A DNA stretch of 43,426 nt from Bacteroidota bacterium (GTDB lineage Bacteria > Bacteroidota > Bacteroidia > Chitinophagales > Chitinophagaceae): assembly GCA_030706635.1 (NCBI GenBank), contig JAUZOD010000036.1:1-43426 (forward strand), in the 5' to 3' direction. The position numbers were made by a program, and so were the translations under genes. This document shows, piece by piece, positions 33,601 to 41,613 of the stretch (within the stretch, counting starts at the first letter, position 1; each line of letters begins with the position of its first letter). The notes beneath the pieces are model-generated. The model did no database searches and was not told the DNA's origin. It worked only from the letters and a program-made list of their open reading frames with translations.

Positions 33601-35165
33601 TTGGTTGTAAAACTTAGATTGATGATATAGGTTCCCGGTAACGTGTAGGTATGGCTTGGGTTGGGACTCGTGGAACTTGTTCCGTCGCCAAATGACCAGT
33701 TGAAGACGGAAATGGTATCCTGGGATATTGCACTGAATGTTGCGTTGACATCCGCACAAAAAACAGAGGACTGGGTGAGTGTGGTATCCACATGAATTGT
33801 GGCCGTCGGCTGGGCGGAATTTAGTGTTTCGGAAAACGTCGTGCTGCATCCGCTGGCGTTTGTCACTTTCACGCTGGGCGTATAAATACCGTTGCCGGAA
33901 TACAGGAAAGAAGGATTCTGCGAGGACGAAGTGTCGCTCGGGTTGCCGGTAAAATCCCATAACCATGCGACGGCAGCTGACGTGGTATCTGCAAAGCTAA
34001 CCAGCATGGGAGACTGGCAGGCTATGCCTTTGCTGACCAAAAATGGCCCGACGACCGGAGGTGCAGAAACAGGAATTGTTTTGGTGAACGAAACCGGACA
34101 GGTCCCGAAATTTTGTGAAACGGTTACGGCGTAGTTTCCTGCAACAGCATAAGCATGTGTCATGTTCAAACCGATGCCACTTCCTCCGTCTCCGAAATCC
34201 CAAAACACATCGCCTGTGGGCGATGGAGAACTGTTGTTATTGAAGAGAATTGTATTTCCTGCGCAGAGCGCCGAACTGCTGCTGAAGTCAGGAGTATAAT
34301 TTGCCGCGTTGATATAGGCCGGTTTGGTAAGCGTTGCTGTACATCCTACCGCATTGGTAACGGTCAGCTGTACGTTGTAAATGCCCTTACCCGAATACTG
34401 GTAGGATGGGTTTTGACTGGTACTGTTCCCTCCGTCACCAAAATTCCAGGAATAAGTTAAGGGCCCCGTTCCGGTAGAAGTATTGTTGAACAATAACGGA
34501 TGATTCAAACTGCACACGGTTGCAGAATCAACAGAAAAAGACGGGGCGAGTGCCGGGTAAACGGTAACGATATCGATTTTTTTCAGGGTATTGCTGCAAC
34601 CAAAGCTGTTGGTTACCGTAAGGCTTACCGAATAGGTGCCAGGGAAAAGATACGTATTGGAGACAGTGGCCGAAGAGGTACTCAGGGTTTTGCCGTCTCC
34701 AAAATCCCAGAAATAACCGGTTACTGTGCCGTCTCCGGGATTTGCAATAGCCGCAAAACTCGTGGTCAGGGGCGAACAGCCAATGGCATTGGCAATTGAA
34801 AAATCGATGACCGGGCTTTTGTAAACCGTAATGACAGCGGTTTTGGTCAAACTTTGCGCCCCATCCTTGACAGTTAACGAAACAGTATAGTCCTGGCCTG
34901 CAAAATAAGTTGCCGCGACCGGCGTATTCTTATCGGTCGTACTGATTCCGTTTCCATTCCCAAAATTCCAGATATAGGTCGCGCCGGCACTTGCTCCTGT
35001 TGTGGTGTTCACTAAGCTTACGGCCAGGGGAGAACAACCCGACGTCTTGTTGGGGGTAAAATCCGGGACAAGCTGTGCCACGGACGTATTACGCATGGTC
35101 AGCAAAAGAATTAATGCCAACAGCCACGATGCAGGCGGTTTACCCGGAATACGGTTCAAGGGCAT
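30678..35165 (-). CDS. Giant PKD-repeat surface protein with T9SS type-B C-terminal signal
   Basis: A 1495-residue protein with a signal peptide (to about MRNTSVAQ). I count about 14 PKD-like repeats of 80-110 residues, each marked by a W-x-F/Y-G-D-G core (NFGNGNG, DFGDGKT, NFGDGGN, DFGDGGS, SFGDGTS, IYGDGNS, NYGDGSP, NFGDGNS, DFGDGAT, DFGDGTV, DFGSGNP and weaker ones). Two Ig-like segments follow (about 1250-1400; TTICIGGSATLKAAG and GTSVVIDSKVSSD). The last about 90 residues are a gliding-motility-type CTD: NAFSPNFDGNNDYFYP, VYSRWGQLLY, WNGTLNGTPQPAGTYVY, LKGTVELLR. It should be exported by T9SS and held on the surface, with adhesion or glycan binding as plausible roles. It is paired with the downstream PorP/SprF gene. 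Confidence 0.95.
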   Translation of the reverse strand: MPLNRIPGKPPASWLLALILLLTMRNTSVAQLVPDFTPNKTSGCSPLAVSLVNTTTGASAGATYIWNFGNGNGISTTDKNTPVAATYFAGQDYTVSLTVKDGAQSLTKTAVITVYKSPVIDFSIANAIGCSPLTTSFAAIANPGDGTVTGYFWDFGDGKTLSTSSATVSNTYLFPGTYSVSLTVTNSFGCSNTLKKIDIVTVYPALAPSFSVDSATVCSLNHPLLFNNTSTGTGPLTYSWNFGDGGNSTSQNPSYQYSGKGIYNVQLTVTNAVGCTATLTKPAYINAANYTPDFSSSSALCAGNTILFNNNSSPSPTGDVFWDFGDGGSGIGLNMTHAYAVAGNYAVTVSQNFGTCPVSFTKTIPVSAPPVVGPFLVSKGIACQSPMLVSFADTTSAAVAWLWDFTGNPSDTSSSQNPSFLYSGNGIYTPSVKVTNASGCSTTFSETLNSAQPTATIHVDTTLTQSSVFCADVNATFSAISQDTISVFNWSFGDGTSSTSPNPSHTYTLPGTYIINLSFTTNHGCTGTAFPPDTVIVYPKPHAIFTALDSMPCATNQLEIFTNLDDSAARFNWIYGDGNSDIDNNIVHTHQYGAAGSYNMTLIASSPGCKNDTSTITRYVKTTPIPAATVSNNCDSDRLTVAIADTAPGATEYIWNYGDGSPNDTNYVYVPSRNHHYPQNGAYTASITAVFGACTQNSGPVPVFVLPKQQPVLSSLKDTICGSSSLPVVISGLDTNYQRLSIGSNLYYHIVNWQYNDGTLIPPKGNTAFKNSYSGSLYALLQGKDSIRVIIQSNYFNCFDTSNYIPIHINGPVAAFGAMDKICYRNPVVFTDSSKATDGIPLVQWVWNFGDGNSETRNTGDTVMHTYAFPGTYKPSLTVTDSIGCSATVKLAVTQIIIYGSKADFNWKPVNIAPGFPVTFYNSSITNSGAIFQWHFYSDGSNSTNPDSVVHTFSNIGLDTVSLVASATTAGTCADTSIQYVVVKNIIARFTYTTQYIDHANCPPMVAYFKSNTYNTIGLHWDFGDGATADNNPDPSHTYNLPGTYVITLTGYGANGISTTYQDSLTVKGPFGTLYSSLLQACIPAVDTLHATASYAGSFTWDFGDGTVMTTSDTLAVHTYILPGLFTPALILTDSTGCQITFRYNRQLLMDTLHVSLGAPVQRCDTGSVAFDPKVLSFVADSLNYPLTYHWDFGSGNPADSSNQSNPVFDYHSPGNYLTQLQVQSPIGCVSGAIDSVFIVPRFLIQPPKDTTICIGGSATLKAAGAFSYEWSPSASLNQNQGDSVVAHPDATTLYNVVGTDKYHCFLDTGKLTVFVDTLPAVILPPDMAVLPGTSVVIDSKVSSDVISWNWAPPLYLSCTDCSAPTSIPQDPVTYTLTVTTAAGCKASSSVTIRILCSDKGVYMANAFSPNFDGNNDYFYPAGNGIKLVKSFQVYSRWGQLLYSKTDFPPNDKTFGWNGTLNGTPQPAGTYVYVSSMECFSGESFILKGTVELLR

Positions 35166-35394
35166 TAAACCCGGTTTTTTGGATATTGAATATGGATCAC
35201 CTAAACTAACAATGCTTTTTAACGGGAAACCAGGCTAAATATTTCATATACAACGCGTTTGATACAGTCTATTGCCAGATTTCCGGCCTGCTCATCCTGT
35301 AAGCGACGGGTTGCCCGATCTGGCGGGGCCAATGTGACCTGACGCCGGGAACCGGCGCCTTACTTGAAATGTATTTGATTAAAAAAAACGGATC

Positions 35395-35793
35395 ATGAGG
35401 CGGTTATGCTATATTTTAATTATTCTCTTTTTTGCAAACGCGGCGCACGGGCAGGACAGCAGCTTTCATTTTACCACATGTGCAAAAGATATTGATGATT
35501 CGATAGCCAATGCTGCAACGCCGCATTTTAACCGGGATTTTTCGCACCGGATCTGGACGATGAAAGAATATGACGCTGATTATACAAGCTACGCGAAAGA
35601 CATTCTTTGCCCGGTGTTGGTTATTGCAGGAAAACGGGATTTTGCGGTCGGTCCCGGCAACTACAAATCATGGCAATTTAAGAATATGCATGTTGTTCTA
35701 TACGATGGAGCGCATTTCTCTTTTCTGGAGGAACCAACGTGGTTTGCGGATACGGTATTTCAGTTTTTAAGAAAAAATAATCTGATTTTATAA
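35395..35793 (+). pseudogene. Internally deleted alpha/beta-hydrolase (secreted relic)
   Basis: A 132-residue frame whose ends look like one protein with its middle missing. The signal peptide MRRLCYILIILFFANAAHGQ and the next residues DSSFHFTT match the start of secreted proline-iminopeptidase-like hydrolases. Then the sequence jumps to their C-terminal third: acid Asp in VIAGKRDFAVGP and His in YDGAHFSFLEEP, ending in the last helix. The GxSxG nucleophile elbow and about 150-170 residues are absent, so it cannot be a normal hydrolase. The junction is near residues 29-45. The frame is intact, which hints at an in-frame deletion or a protein kept for another use. Confidence 0.7.
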
Positions 35794-35803
35794 TCCCGTA
35801 TCG

Positions 35804-36328
35804 CTACGGTTTTTCTATCTCCTGCTGTTCTTCTATGTTGTCACCGGTAAACCGGACGACCTTTATATGATCCAGGACTTCCAGATTCATTAGGTAGGTT
35901 GTTGGAAGGCCGGCTATATTAATTTCGTTCACATTGCTGACGTGATACCCTTTGTAATAGTTGTTCACCTGCTCGCTGATTTCATTGCCAAGATGATCTG
36001 CTCCATACCGTAATATGGTAAATCTCCTGTATCCATGTTTGCTGTAGTATATACGGGTTTCCGTTCCGGATTGACGGAACATGCAGGACGTTTCGTTATT
36101 TGGCAACGCGGTCCAGGTCTCATCCTGAACATCCGGATAGCTGTCTCTGAAATCCCGAAGCGCCCGGGCATTAACTGATGCTTTTACCGGTAAAAGCTGC
36201 GCCTTTACCAGATGGTCTGCTGATGCTATCGAACTGCCTGAGAAAATGATCTTTTGGCTCGCTGCCGATTGCGCATGGGTAAATGAGTGCAGGCAAAAGA
36301 AGCCTGCCAATAGAAATAATTTTTTCAT
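35804..36328 (-). CDS. Exported 174-residue protein, paralogue A
   Basis: A protein with a signal peptide (MKKLFLLAGFFCLHSFTHAQ) and one domain of about 110 residues: VNARALRDFRDSYPDVQDE, CMFRQSGTETRIYYSKHGYR and VNEINIAGLPTTYLMNLE. The pattern resembles the PepSY-like/BLIP-like proteins of Bacteroidota (a beta sheet with one helix), but I cannot assign a role. About half of its residues are identical, without gaps, to the neighbour at 36759-37283, and both share upstream sequence. It converges with the hydrolase relic (10 bases between the stops). Confidence 0.85.
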   Translation of the reverse strand: MKKLFLLAGFFCLHSFTHAQSAASQKIIFSGSSIASADHLVKAQLLPVKASVNARALRDFRDSYPDVQDETWTALPNNETSCMFRQSGTETRIYYSKHGYRRFTILRYGADHLGNEISEQVNNYYKGYHVSNVNEINIAGLPTTYLMNLEVLDHIKVVRFTGDNIEEQQEIEKP

Positions 36329-36758
36329 TGTACTGATTTTTAAATGATGAATTAATGGCGATATTATTTATAAGGAGAAAGGGATCACTTATTTCGGTAA
36401 TGTATAACCGTTAATCCTGTTTCTCCTGCGCTCTAAGCTATCCCAAGCATGTGCCAATTAGTTATTCCATTATGAATCAGCCGGGTATGTGTGTAACCTC
36501 GTTATTTACCTGTCCGCTTTTGATACAGACCCCGTTCAGCATAACGAATTTGGTTTTCCTTTGAGCTTATTTTTTGTAAGAATGGAAGTGAATTTGGTTG
36601 TTTCAGCTCGGGAAAATGACCATTTAACATTTCAATGTGTTCTGCAGATTATTATGCTGAAGGGCCTGCTATGAAGGTAGCAAACCAGTCGCTATGGATG
36701 GACGGTTATTGTCAACCGTCCATCCGGCATCTTAGAACCGCGGAAATTCCTTTGATCC
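36329..36758. other. Upstream region of paralogue A, with conserved block
   Basis: A 430-base gap between the two paralogues. Stretches near 36443-36460 and 36505-36527 are nearly repeated upstream of paralogue B at 37386-37403 and 37448-37470, at almost the same distance from the start codons. They read on the minus strand as TAATTGGC..., and as TGTATCAAAA followed by CG and ACAGGTAAA. The plus-strand frame of 61 codons here is judged chance. No terminator is clear. Confidence 0.6.
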
Positions 36759-37283
36759 TTATTGTTTGTCCAGATCACGAAGCAAATCCATTTCATCACC
36801 GGAGACCCGGATGACTTTTATGTGTGCCGCATCTTCGATATTGATGACATAGGTTGTTGGAAGACCTTCGATATCAATTTCGTTTACGTAACTGATATGA
36901 AATCTGGGATAGTTACTGAGCACCTGGTCTCTGACTTCTTTTCCAAGGTTTGATTCCTCATAGCCGGTGACGGTACATCTCTTGCGGCCATGCCTGGAAT
37001 AAAATATGTGGGTTACGATTCCAGGCTGACGGAACATGCAGGATATTTCTTTATTTGGAAGTGTTGCCCACATCTCATTCTGAACACCCGGATAGGCTTC
37101 CCTGAAATCCCTAATCGCCCGGACGTTAACGGATGCGGCGGCTACCGGGATGTCGGCGTTGTGCGGACGGTCAAGTGACTTCATTGACTTGTTTGAAAAA
37201 TTCACGTTCTGGCTTGTTGACGATTGTGCGTAGGTGCATAAGTGCAGGCAATAAAATCCCGCCAATAAAAATACCTTTTTCAT
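36759..37283 (-). CDS. Exported 174-residue protein, paralogue B
   Basis: The same length and architecture as its neighbour: signal peptide MKKVFLLAGFYCLHLCTYAQ, then VNVRAIRDFREAYPGVQNE, CMFRQPGIVTHIFYSRHGRK and VNEIDIEGLPTTYVINIE. A by-eye ungapped comparison gives about 89 identical positions of 174. The most constant parts are the signal peptide, the RDFR-x-x-YP helix, SCMFRQ and EI-x-I-x-GLPTTY, so these are likely functional. The most different part is residues 22-48 after the cleavage site. It probably arose with paralogue A by tandem duplication of a roughly 950-base unit including the promoter region. Confidence 0.85.
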   Translation of the reverse strand: MKKVFLLAGFYCLHLCTYAQSSTSQNVNFSNKSMKSLDRPHNADIPVAAASVNVRAIRDFREAYPGVQNEMWATLPNKEISCMFRQPGIVTHIFYSRHGRKRCTVTGYEESNLGKEVRDQVLSNYPRFHISYVNEIDIEGLPTTYVINIEDAAHIKVIRVSGDEMDLLRDLDKQ

Positions 37284-37742
37284 TGTACTGATGTTTAATG
37301 TGATGAATTAATAAAAACGACTACATGGAGTTATTCATTTGCTTATGACGGCGATGGCTAAATGCTTTTGTTATTTAAAATATTTCCAAGCGCATGCCAA
37401 TTATTCATTCTCCTATTAATCAACCGGATATAAAAATGAAGACAAAATTTACCTGTTCGGTTTTGATACATCTCATGTTCAGTGTCAGCACGCGAATTAT
37501 TTTTTCAAACTTATATTCATTCTAACAGCAACAAATTTGCTTTCACGTATATCATAAGGAGTGCGGCCAGACTATTTTGTTGCTTCTCTGCAGATGTAAA
37601 ATTTTGATTTAACATTTTATTTTGCAATGGCAGGCCGGCAAGCCCTTACTAATAGATCTTTCGTTATCTTTCTGCAACTCGGCCGCGGAGTCTGACTGAA
37701 TCTCCCCGGATCATCGGGCAGATATTTGCAAAAAAGACTACG
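37284..37742. other. Upstream region of paralogue B and of the Dph6-like gene
   Basis: A 459-base divergent gap. Its left half carries the copy of the block found upstream of paralogue A (37386-37403 and 37448-37470). In the right half TATCTTTC near 37667-37674 matches TAnnTTTG with one change and might serve the plus-strand gene at 37743, but no -33 element is convincing. No coding frame with motifs was seen. Confidence 0.5.
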
Positions 37743-38483
37743 ATGAAAAAAAAGATCCCCATCATATTGGCGTGGAGCGGAGGGAAAGACAGCGCTTATG
37801 CCTTGTTCCAATTACGGAAGGATACGTCTTACGAGATTCGTTATTTGCTGAGCACTTTCAACGGTAATAACAACAGGCTTTCCATGCACGGTGTGCGGGA
37901 GGAGTTGATAGAGGCGCAGGCAGCAGGTATCGGCATTCCCTTATTAAAGGTTTACGTTTATGAGGGGAACAACCGGGAATATGAACAGCAGATGGCCGAA
38001 ACGCTTAAAAAAGTAAAAAAGTCAGGCGTCCATGCCGTCGCCTTCGGAGATATCTTTCTGAGTGACCTGCGATTATACCGGGAAAACCAGATGAAGCAGA
38101 TCGGATTGGAATGCCTCTTCCCGAATTGGGGAAAAAACACACATCAGCTGGTTAGCGACTTTATAGGCGACGGGTTCAAAGCCGATACCTGCTGTGTTAA
38201 TGACGGCTGTCTGGATGAAAGCTGGTGCGGAAGGCTGATAGATAAAAGATTTATAGATGAACTTCCTCCGTCTGTTGATCCATGTGGTGAGAATGGAGAA
38301 TTTCACAGCTTTTGCTTCGAAGGTCCTATTTTCAGTAAGGCCCTGGCGATAGTTGCCGGGCAAAAGATATACAAAGCACTTCAAATAAACCATGCGGACC
38401 AGCCTCCGATAGCCAGACCCGGCGACACCAAAGGCTACTGGTATTGCGATTTGCTTTTAAAAGGGGAGATCGGAAAGCAATGA
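37743..38483 (+). CDS. Dph6-like ATP-pyrophosphatase (adenine nucleotide alpha-hydrolase family)
   Basis: A 246-residue cytoplasmic protein. The PP-loop SGGKDS (12-17) in IILAWSGGKDSAYALFQL is followed by HGVREELIEAQAAGIG, VAFGDIFLSDLRLYRENQM, CLFPNWGK and GFKADTCCVND. This is the diphthine-ammonia-ligase-related (MJ0570-like) family. Such enzymes adenylate a carboxylate and transfer an amine. Bacteria have no diphthamide, so the bacterial substrate is unknown. The length is normal. No partner gene is evident; the next gene is 125 bases away. Confidence 0.9.
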   Translation: MKKKIPIILAWSGGKDSAYALFQLRKDTSYEIRYLLSTFNGNNNRLSMHGVREELIEAQAAGIGIPLLKVYVYEGNNREYEQQMAETLKKVKKSGVHAVAFGDIFLSDLRLYRENQMKQIGLECLFPNWGKNTHQLVSDFIGDGFKADTCCVNDGCLDESWCGRLIDKRFIDELPPSVDPCGENGEFHSFCFEGPIFSKALAIVAGQKIYKALQINHADQPPIARPGDTKGYWYCDLLLKGEIGKQ

Positions 38484-38608
38484 AATCTTATTCATCGCGC
38501 ACTAAAGCCCAGGTGGAGAATGTCTAATCTTTACGACGGGACGATGGAAGTTTATTTAAGGTAAAGTTCAAAAGATTTGTTAAATTGGGTTAAGTAAAAA
38601 CGATTGCC

Positions 38609-38986
38609 ATGTATAACAAATCAATCTACAAAATAGGCGTCGTTCTGTACGCCTTGGTTATTGGCTTTTTTGGAGTTAATCATTTCCTAAATGGTACGGG
38701 TTTTCAAAAAACGGTCCCCTCATTTATTCCCGGAGGAATATTCTGGGTCTATCTTACCGGGGCAGCCCTGATTGCTGCGGCCATTTCTTTTTTAACGGGC
38801 AAACAAACACGGTTGGCCGGATGGTTTTTAGCTGCCTTTTTAATCATTGTTGTTCTTACCGTTCATTTACCTGCCTTAATTCACTCACCGGGAGCCTCCG
38901 GGGTGAATATTGTGTTGACCAATCTGGTCAAAGACACCGGTCTTGCCGGCGCTGCTTTGATGATAGCGGGAAACTCGCCCCGTTAA
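38609..38986 (+). CDS. DoxX-like small membrane protein
   Basis: A 125-residue protein with four membrane segments (about 9-27, 43-62, 69-87, 103-120). The start YALVIGFFGVNHFLNGTGF and the GIFWVYLTGAALIAAAISFLTGK loop agree with DoxX/DoxD-like proteins, which are linked to quinone or redox functions in some organisms but are mostly uncharacterised. No neighbour helps to assign a role. Confidence 0.8.
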   Translation: MYNKSIYKIGVVLYALVIGFFGVNHFLNGTGFQKTVPSFIPGGIFWVYLTGAALIAAAISFLTGKQTRLAGWFLAAFLIIVVLTVHLPALIHSPGASGVNIVLTNLVKDTGLAGAALMIAGNSPR

Positions 38987-39081
38987 CGAATGCATTAGAA
39001 ATAAATGCCCTTATTGGAACGGTTTTTGTCTTTTTTAGTGCGGAATATGAGTGATTTCTACCTATAAAACCGCATAAGAAT

Positions 39082-39969
39082 ATGAAAACTTTAGCCAAAT
39101 GGCTTGCTGTGGGTAGCAGCATGGCCTTACTCTTTTTTATTGTTTCCTGCAACAAGGAAAACTCTTCAGCTTCCAATTCAGGCATTCCATCGGGAGAGTC
39201 TAAAGTCTCGGTTTTTTTGACGGATGCCCCGGTTTCTTTTTACAAGGTCCTGATAGATATCAGGCAGGTGGCGGTAGAGATCGACACCGCAACCAGTCAG
39301 GGTTCTCAGGATATTTCCGGCCAATGGGATGATGGCTATTGTGGTTTTGACCGGGACGCCCATAATAAGTCAGTCGTATGGGATACATTGAATATCACGC
39401 CGGGCGTATATAATCTCCTGGACCTCAGAAATGGAACGGACACCCTGCTTGGCTCAGGACTATATAGCAGTGGCAAAATTCTGAAGGTAAAGATCACTCT
39501 CGGTTCCGCCGATACCGTTTATACAGACAGCAGCACGTATTATCCACTAGCTATTTTTGGCCCAAGCCCCTCCTTCACCATCAACGTGCAGAGAGAAAAT
39601 ATTTCCACGGTGACCAACAATGAGTTCCAGCTCTGGCTTGATTTCAATCTGGAAAGATCCGTTTTCTTCTGGAACGGAAGGTTCATGCTGAATCCTTATA
39701 TTGTAGTATTCAATTACAAGTCTTCTGCTAAAATAAAGGGTCAGGTATTGCCGCCGGGTGCTTCGCCACTCGTTACTGCCTACAGTGCTAAAGATACTCT
39801 GTATGCCATCCCTGGATGGAACGGCAACTACCAGTTCAGCAATGTTCCGGTGGGAACTTATTCCATTAATTTCAAAGGCCATAACGGGTTTCAGGACACA
39901 ACGATCAATGATATTGAAATAGATACCCTGAAACAGGTTAAGATTCCCCTCGTTACCCTGCGTAAATGA
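39082..39969 (+). CDS. DUF4382 lipoprotein with C-terminal carboxypeptidase-like domain
   Basis: A 295-residue lipoprotein: lipobox FIVSC with the lipid-accepting Cys23, then a Ser/Asn-rich spacer. DUF4382 covers about 40-200 (SKVSVFLTDAPVSFYKVLIDI, YNLLDLRNGTDTLLGSG, LKVKITLGSADTVY). The last about 75 residues form a CarboxypepD_reg-like beta domain (IKGQVLPPGASPLVTAY, YQFSNVPVGTYSINF). Surface or periplasmic location is expected; no enzymatic role is known. An intrinsic terminator follows 54 bases after the stop. Confidence 0.9.
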   Translation: MKTLAKWLAVGSSMALLFFIVSCNKENSSASNSGIPSGESKVSVFLTDAPVSFYKVLIDIRQVAVEIDTATSQGSQDISGQWDDGYCGFDRDAHNKSVVWDTLNITPGVYNLLDLRNGTDTLLGSGLYSSGKILKVKITLGSADTVYTDSSTYYPLAIFGPSPSFTINVQRENISTVTNNEFQLWLDFNLERSVFFWNGRFMLNPYIVVFNYKSSAKIKGQVLPPGASPLVTAYSAKDTLYAIPGWNGNYQFSNVPVGTYSINFKGHNGFQDTTINDIEIDTLKQVKIPLVTLRK

Positions 39970-40023
39970 CCTTTTTCGGCAGGTTCATGGTCCGTAAATA
40001 ATCAGAATTGGATTTGTAAATGC

Positions 40024-40053
40024 AACTCCCGGCTCCGGCGGGGAGTTTTTTTT
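40024..40053 (+). terminator. Intrinsic terminator after the DUF4382 gene
   Basis: A seven-base stem AACTCCC (40024-40030) with GGGAGTT (40041-40047), a ten-base GC-rich loop and a run of eight T (40046-40053). It is a textbook rho-independent terminator on the plus strand, 54 bases past the stop. Confidence 0.88.
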
Positions 40054-40132
40054 ATTCGGGTTGCAATGCCTTTATTGGCTACAGGAGGTATGTTTTTCGT
40101 ATGGAATCAGGATTCCGGATTTCGAACTCAGC

Positions 40133-40813
40133 TCAATCATTATTTATCAGAAAAGCATTTAAAGTATGATTGCCTGCGAGGCCGTCAAAAACTATCGTGA
40201 CATTGTGAAAGCGGGGCGTGTTCAAACTATAAGCCAGCAGCAGCGAATCGCTGCTGGTATTCCTGAATTCGAACGTATATTCCGGATACTGGCTGTCTGC
40301 CTGATATTTTCCAAACAAGGTATTGCCTCCAAAAGGATAGTTATGGAATACCGATCCGGAAGGTCTTCCCGCGATATTAACACTGACCGGGCCGGCGTCC
40401 GGAGACAGAACGACAAACCGGATCCCTGCCGTGCTGTCCGTATAGCTATGAACTGAGTCCTGCAGCAACAGGGAACTGGTGGTGCCGGGTATTCCGCTCA
40501 GAAAAAGGGAATATCTTTCGCCGGGAGAAGTCGCCACGCTATTGTTATAGTAGGGACGGGCGGGATCTCCTACCGGGTAAATATGTAAAATACTGTTTCC
40601 GGCCACTACGTCCACTCCTGCAGAAGCCCCATATGGGATAGCATTGGTAAGGCCCTCAACCTGGGCATCCGCACCGCCTGCAACGGCGTTGATTATATTG
40701 ATGGTTGCCGGAGCGGTACTCCCGCCGCCTGTATCACCGAGACCATCGTCGGTTTTCGTGCAGGAAATGAACGATAACAGCACGATCGATGCCCGGTAGA
40801 AGATTTTATTCAA
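40133..40813 (-). CDS. DUF4397-like lipoprotein
   Basis: About 226 residues from a TTG at 40813, which opens a lipoprotein signal (NKIFYRASIVLLSFISC, lipid Cys18). The frame extends to another TTG at 40900 but the extra residues spoil the signal. The body (ATINIINAVAGGADAQV, SILHIYPVG, RYSLFLSG, IRFVVLSPDAGPVSVNIAG, NVTIVFDGLAGN) resembles DUF4397 proteins: two beta domains with small-residue turns, usually surface-exposed. The function is unknown. The use of TTG and the absence of any ATG in a sensible place leave the start uncertain. Confidence 0.8.
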   Translation of the reverse strand: MNKIFYRASIVLLSFISCTKTDDGLGDTGGGSTAPATINIINAVAGGADAQVEGLTNAIPYGASAGVDVVAGNSILHIYPVGDPARPYYNNSVATSPGERYSLFLSGIPGTTSSLLLQDSVHSYTDSTAGIRFVVLSPDAGPVSVNIAGRPSGSVFHNYPFGGNTLFGKYQADSQYPEYTFEFRNTSSDSLLLAYSLNTPRFHNVTIVFDGLAGNHTLNAFLINND

Positions 40814-41106
40814 GGTTGTTGCGTTGATGAGTGCGTTACCGCAGGATGATCGCGGCCCGAAGGCAAAATACGCAAAATCTCCGGGATGGTTGTTTGCCAA
40901 ATGCCGCTCATGTTCGATTCCCGTTATTCAAAGAGCGTTCAATAGCGGGTTCCATTGATTCGGAAACAAAGTAGGTTCGCGCCTTTAAATGAATCTTCCG
41001 AACGATTGGTTTTATACACATTCTTCCTTAATTGTATCTGACCTAAACCGCATCGCACGAATATCATATCCAAATTATCCAATGGCTGGACGCTTTCGGT
41101 GAATAG

Positions 41107-41262
41107 GGGATAGCATTGGGCATTTTGGGCGTTTTCCTGGTCATGGCCATTATCAGCGCACCACAAACGATTTTTATCAGCGCCGTTTATCATGATCTCC
41201 AGGGTGATCCGGTAAAGAACTTCAATGAAAAGTTTGCGGAAAATTTATTCAGCAGAAAATAA
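41107..41262 (+). pseudogene. C-terminal relic of a multi-pass membrane protein
   Basis: After an in-frame TAG (41104-41106), 51 codons run to TAA. They read as a hydrophobic helix (LGILGVFLVMAIISAPQTIF) and an amphipathic tail (ISAVYHDLQGDPVKNFNEKF, then AENLFSRK). That is the usual ending of Bacteroidota multi-pass membrane proteins in which a last helix leads to a YH-x-x-x-GDPV-x-x-FN tail. No start codon or preceding domain is present in any frame upstream, so this is most likely what remains of a deleted gene. A terminator follows 62 bases later, as expected for its former 3' end. Confidence 0.55.
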
Positions 41263-41323
41263 ATGGCTTTCGTTGAAACTCCTTTTTGCCAGTTAAACAG
41301 GCCAGCGCCACAAACTTTCAAAA

Positions 41324-41353
41324 AAAAACCGCCAGGATTTGCCGGCGGTTTTT
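41324..41353 (+). terminator. Intrinsic terminator hairpin
   Basis: AAAAACCGCC (41324-41333) pairs perfectly with GGCGGTTTTT (41344-41353) around a ten-base loop. The A/T ends make it able to act on both strands: for the relic on the plus strand and for the membrane-protein gene ending at 41614 on the minus strand. Confidence 0.8.
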
Positions 41354-41613
41354 CAGAGAAAAGGATTTTACCTTGTTTTTACAGTAGGAATTGGATCAAT
41401 TGGTTTTTCGGATATGGTTATTTCGTTCGGATTGGATATGTCAAAAGTAAGGGAACGCGTTATGCGCCGCTATCGCATGAACCCTCGATTTTTATAGTAA
41501 CTATACGATCGTACTTTTCCGATAAGGGGCCGTGTGATGAATGGCTTCTGTCAGTTCGAAATCAAATCCATCATGGATCATGAAGTTGTGGTGATTGATT
41601 GAGGTCAGGATTT

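Larger units (their letters stand above)
40814..41613. other. Gene-poor region with a gene relic and a terminator
   Basis: An 800-base stretch between two minus-strand genes. It holds the relic at 41107-41262 and the hairpin at 41324-41353, entered separately. The minus-strand frame 40939-41193 lies antisense to the relic and shows no motif, and the plus-strand frame 41263-41583 reads through the terminator stem; both are judged non-coding. The rest shows nothing recognisable and may be decayed sequence. Confidence 0.55.

Noticed and set aside
36443-36460. A sigma-54-like element upstream of both 174-residue paralogues (TTGGCA...CTTGG on the minus strand)
   Set aside because: The spacing between the GG and second G elements is one base short of the -24/-12 rule in both copies, and the second element lacks the GC. 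Noted only as a conserved block.
40939-41193. An 84-codon minus-strand frame
   Set aside because: It lies partly antisense to the membrane-protein relic and has no family motif or signal sequence.
41263-41583. A 106-codon plus-strand frame after the relic
   Set aside because: It runs through the perfect terminator hairpin at 41324-41353 and codes for an unlikely composition.
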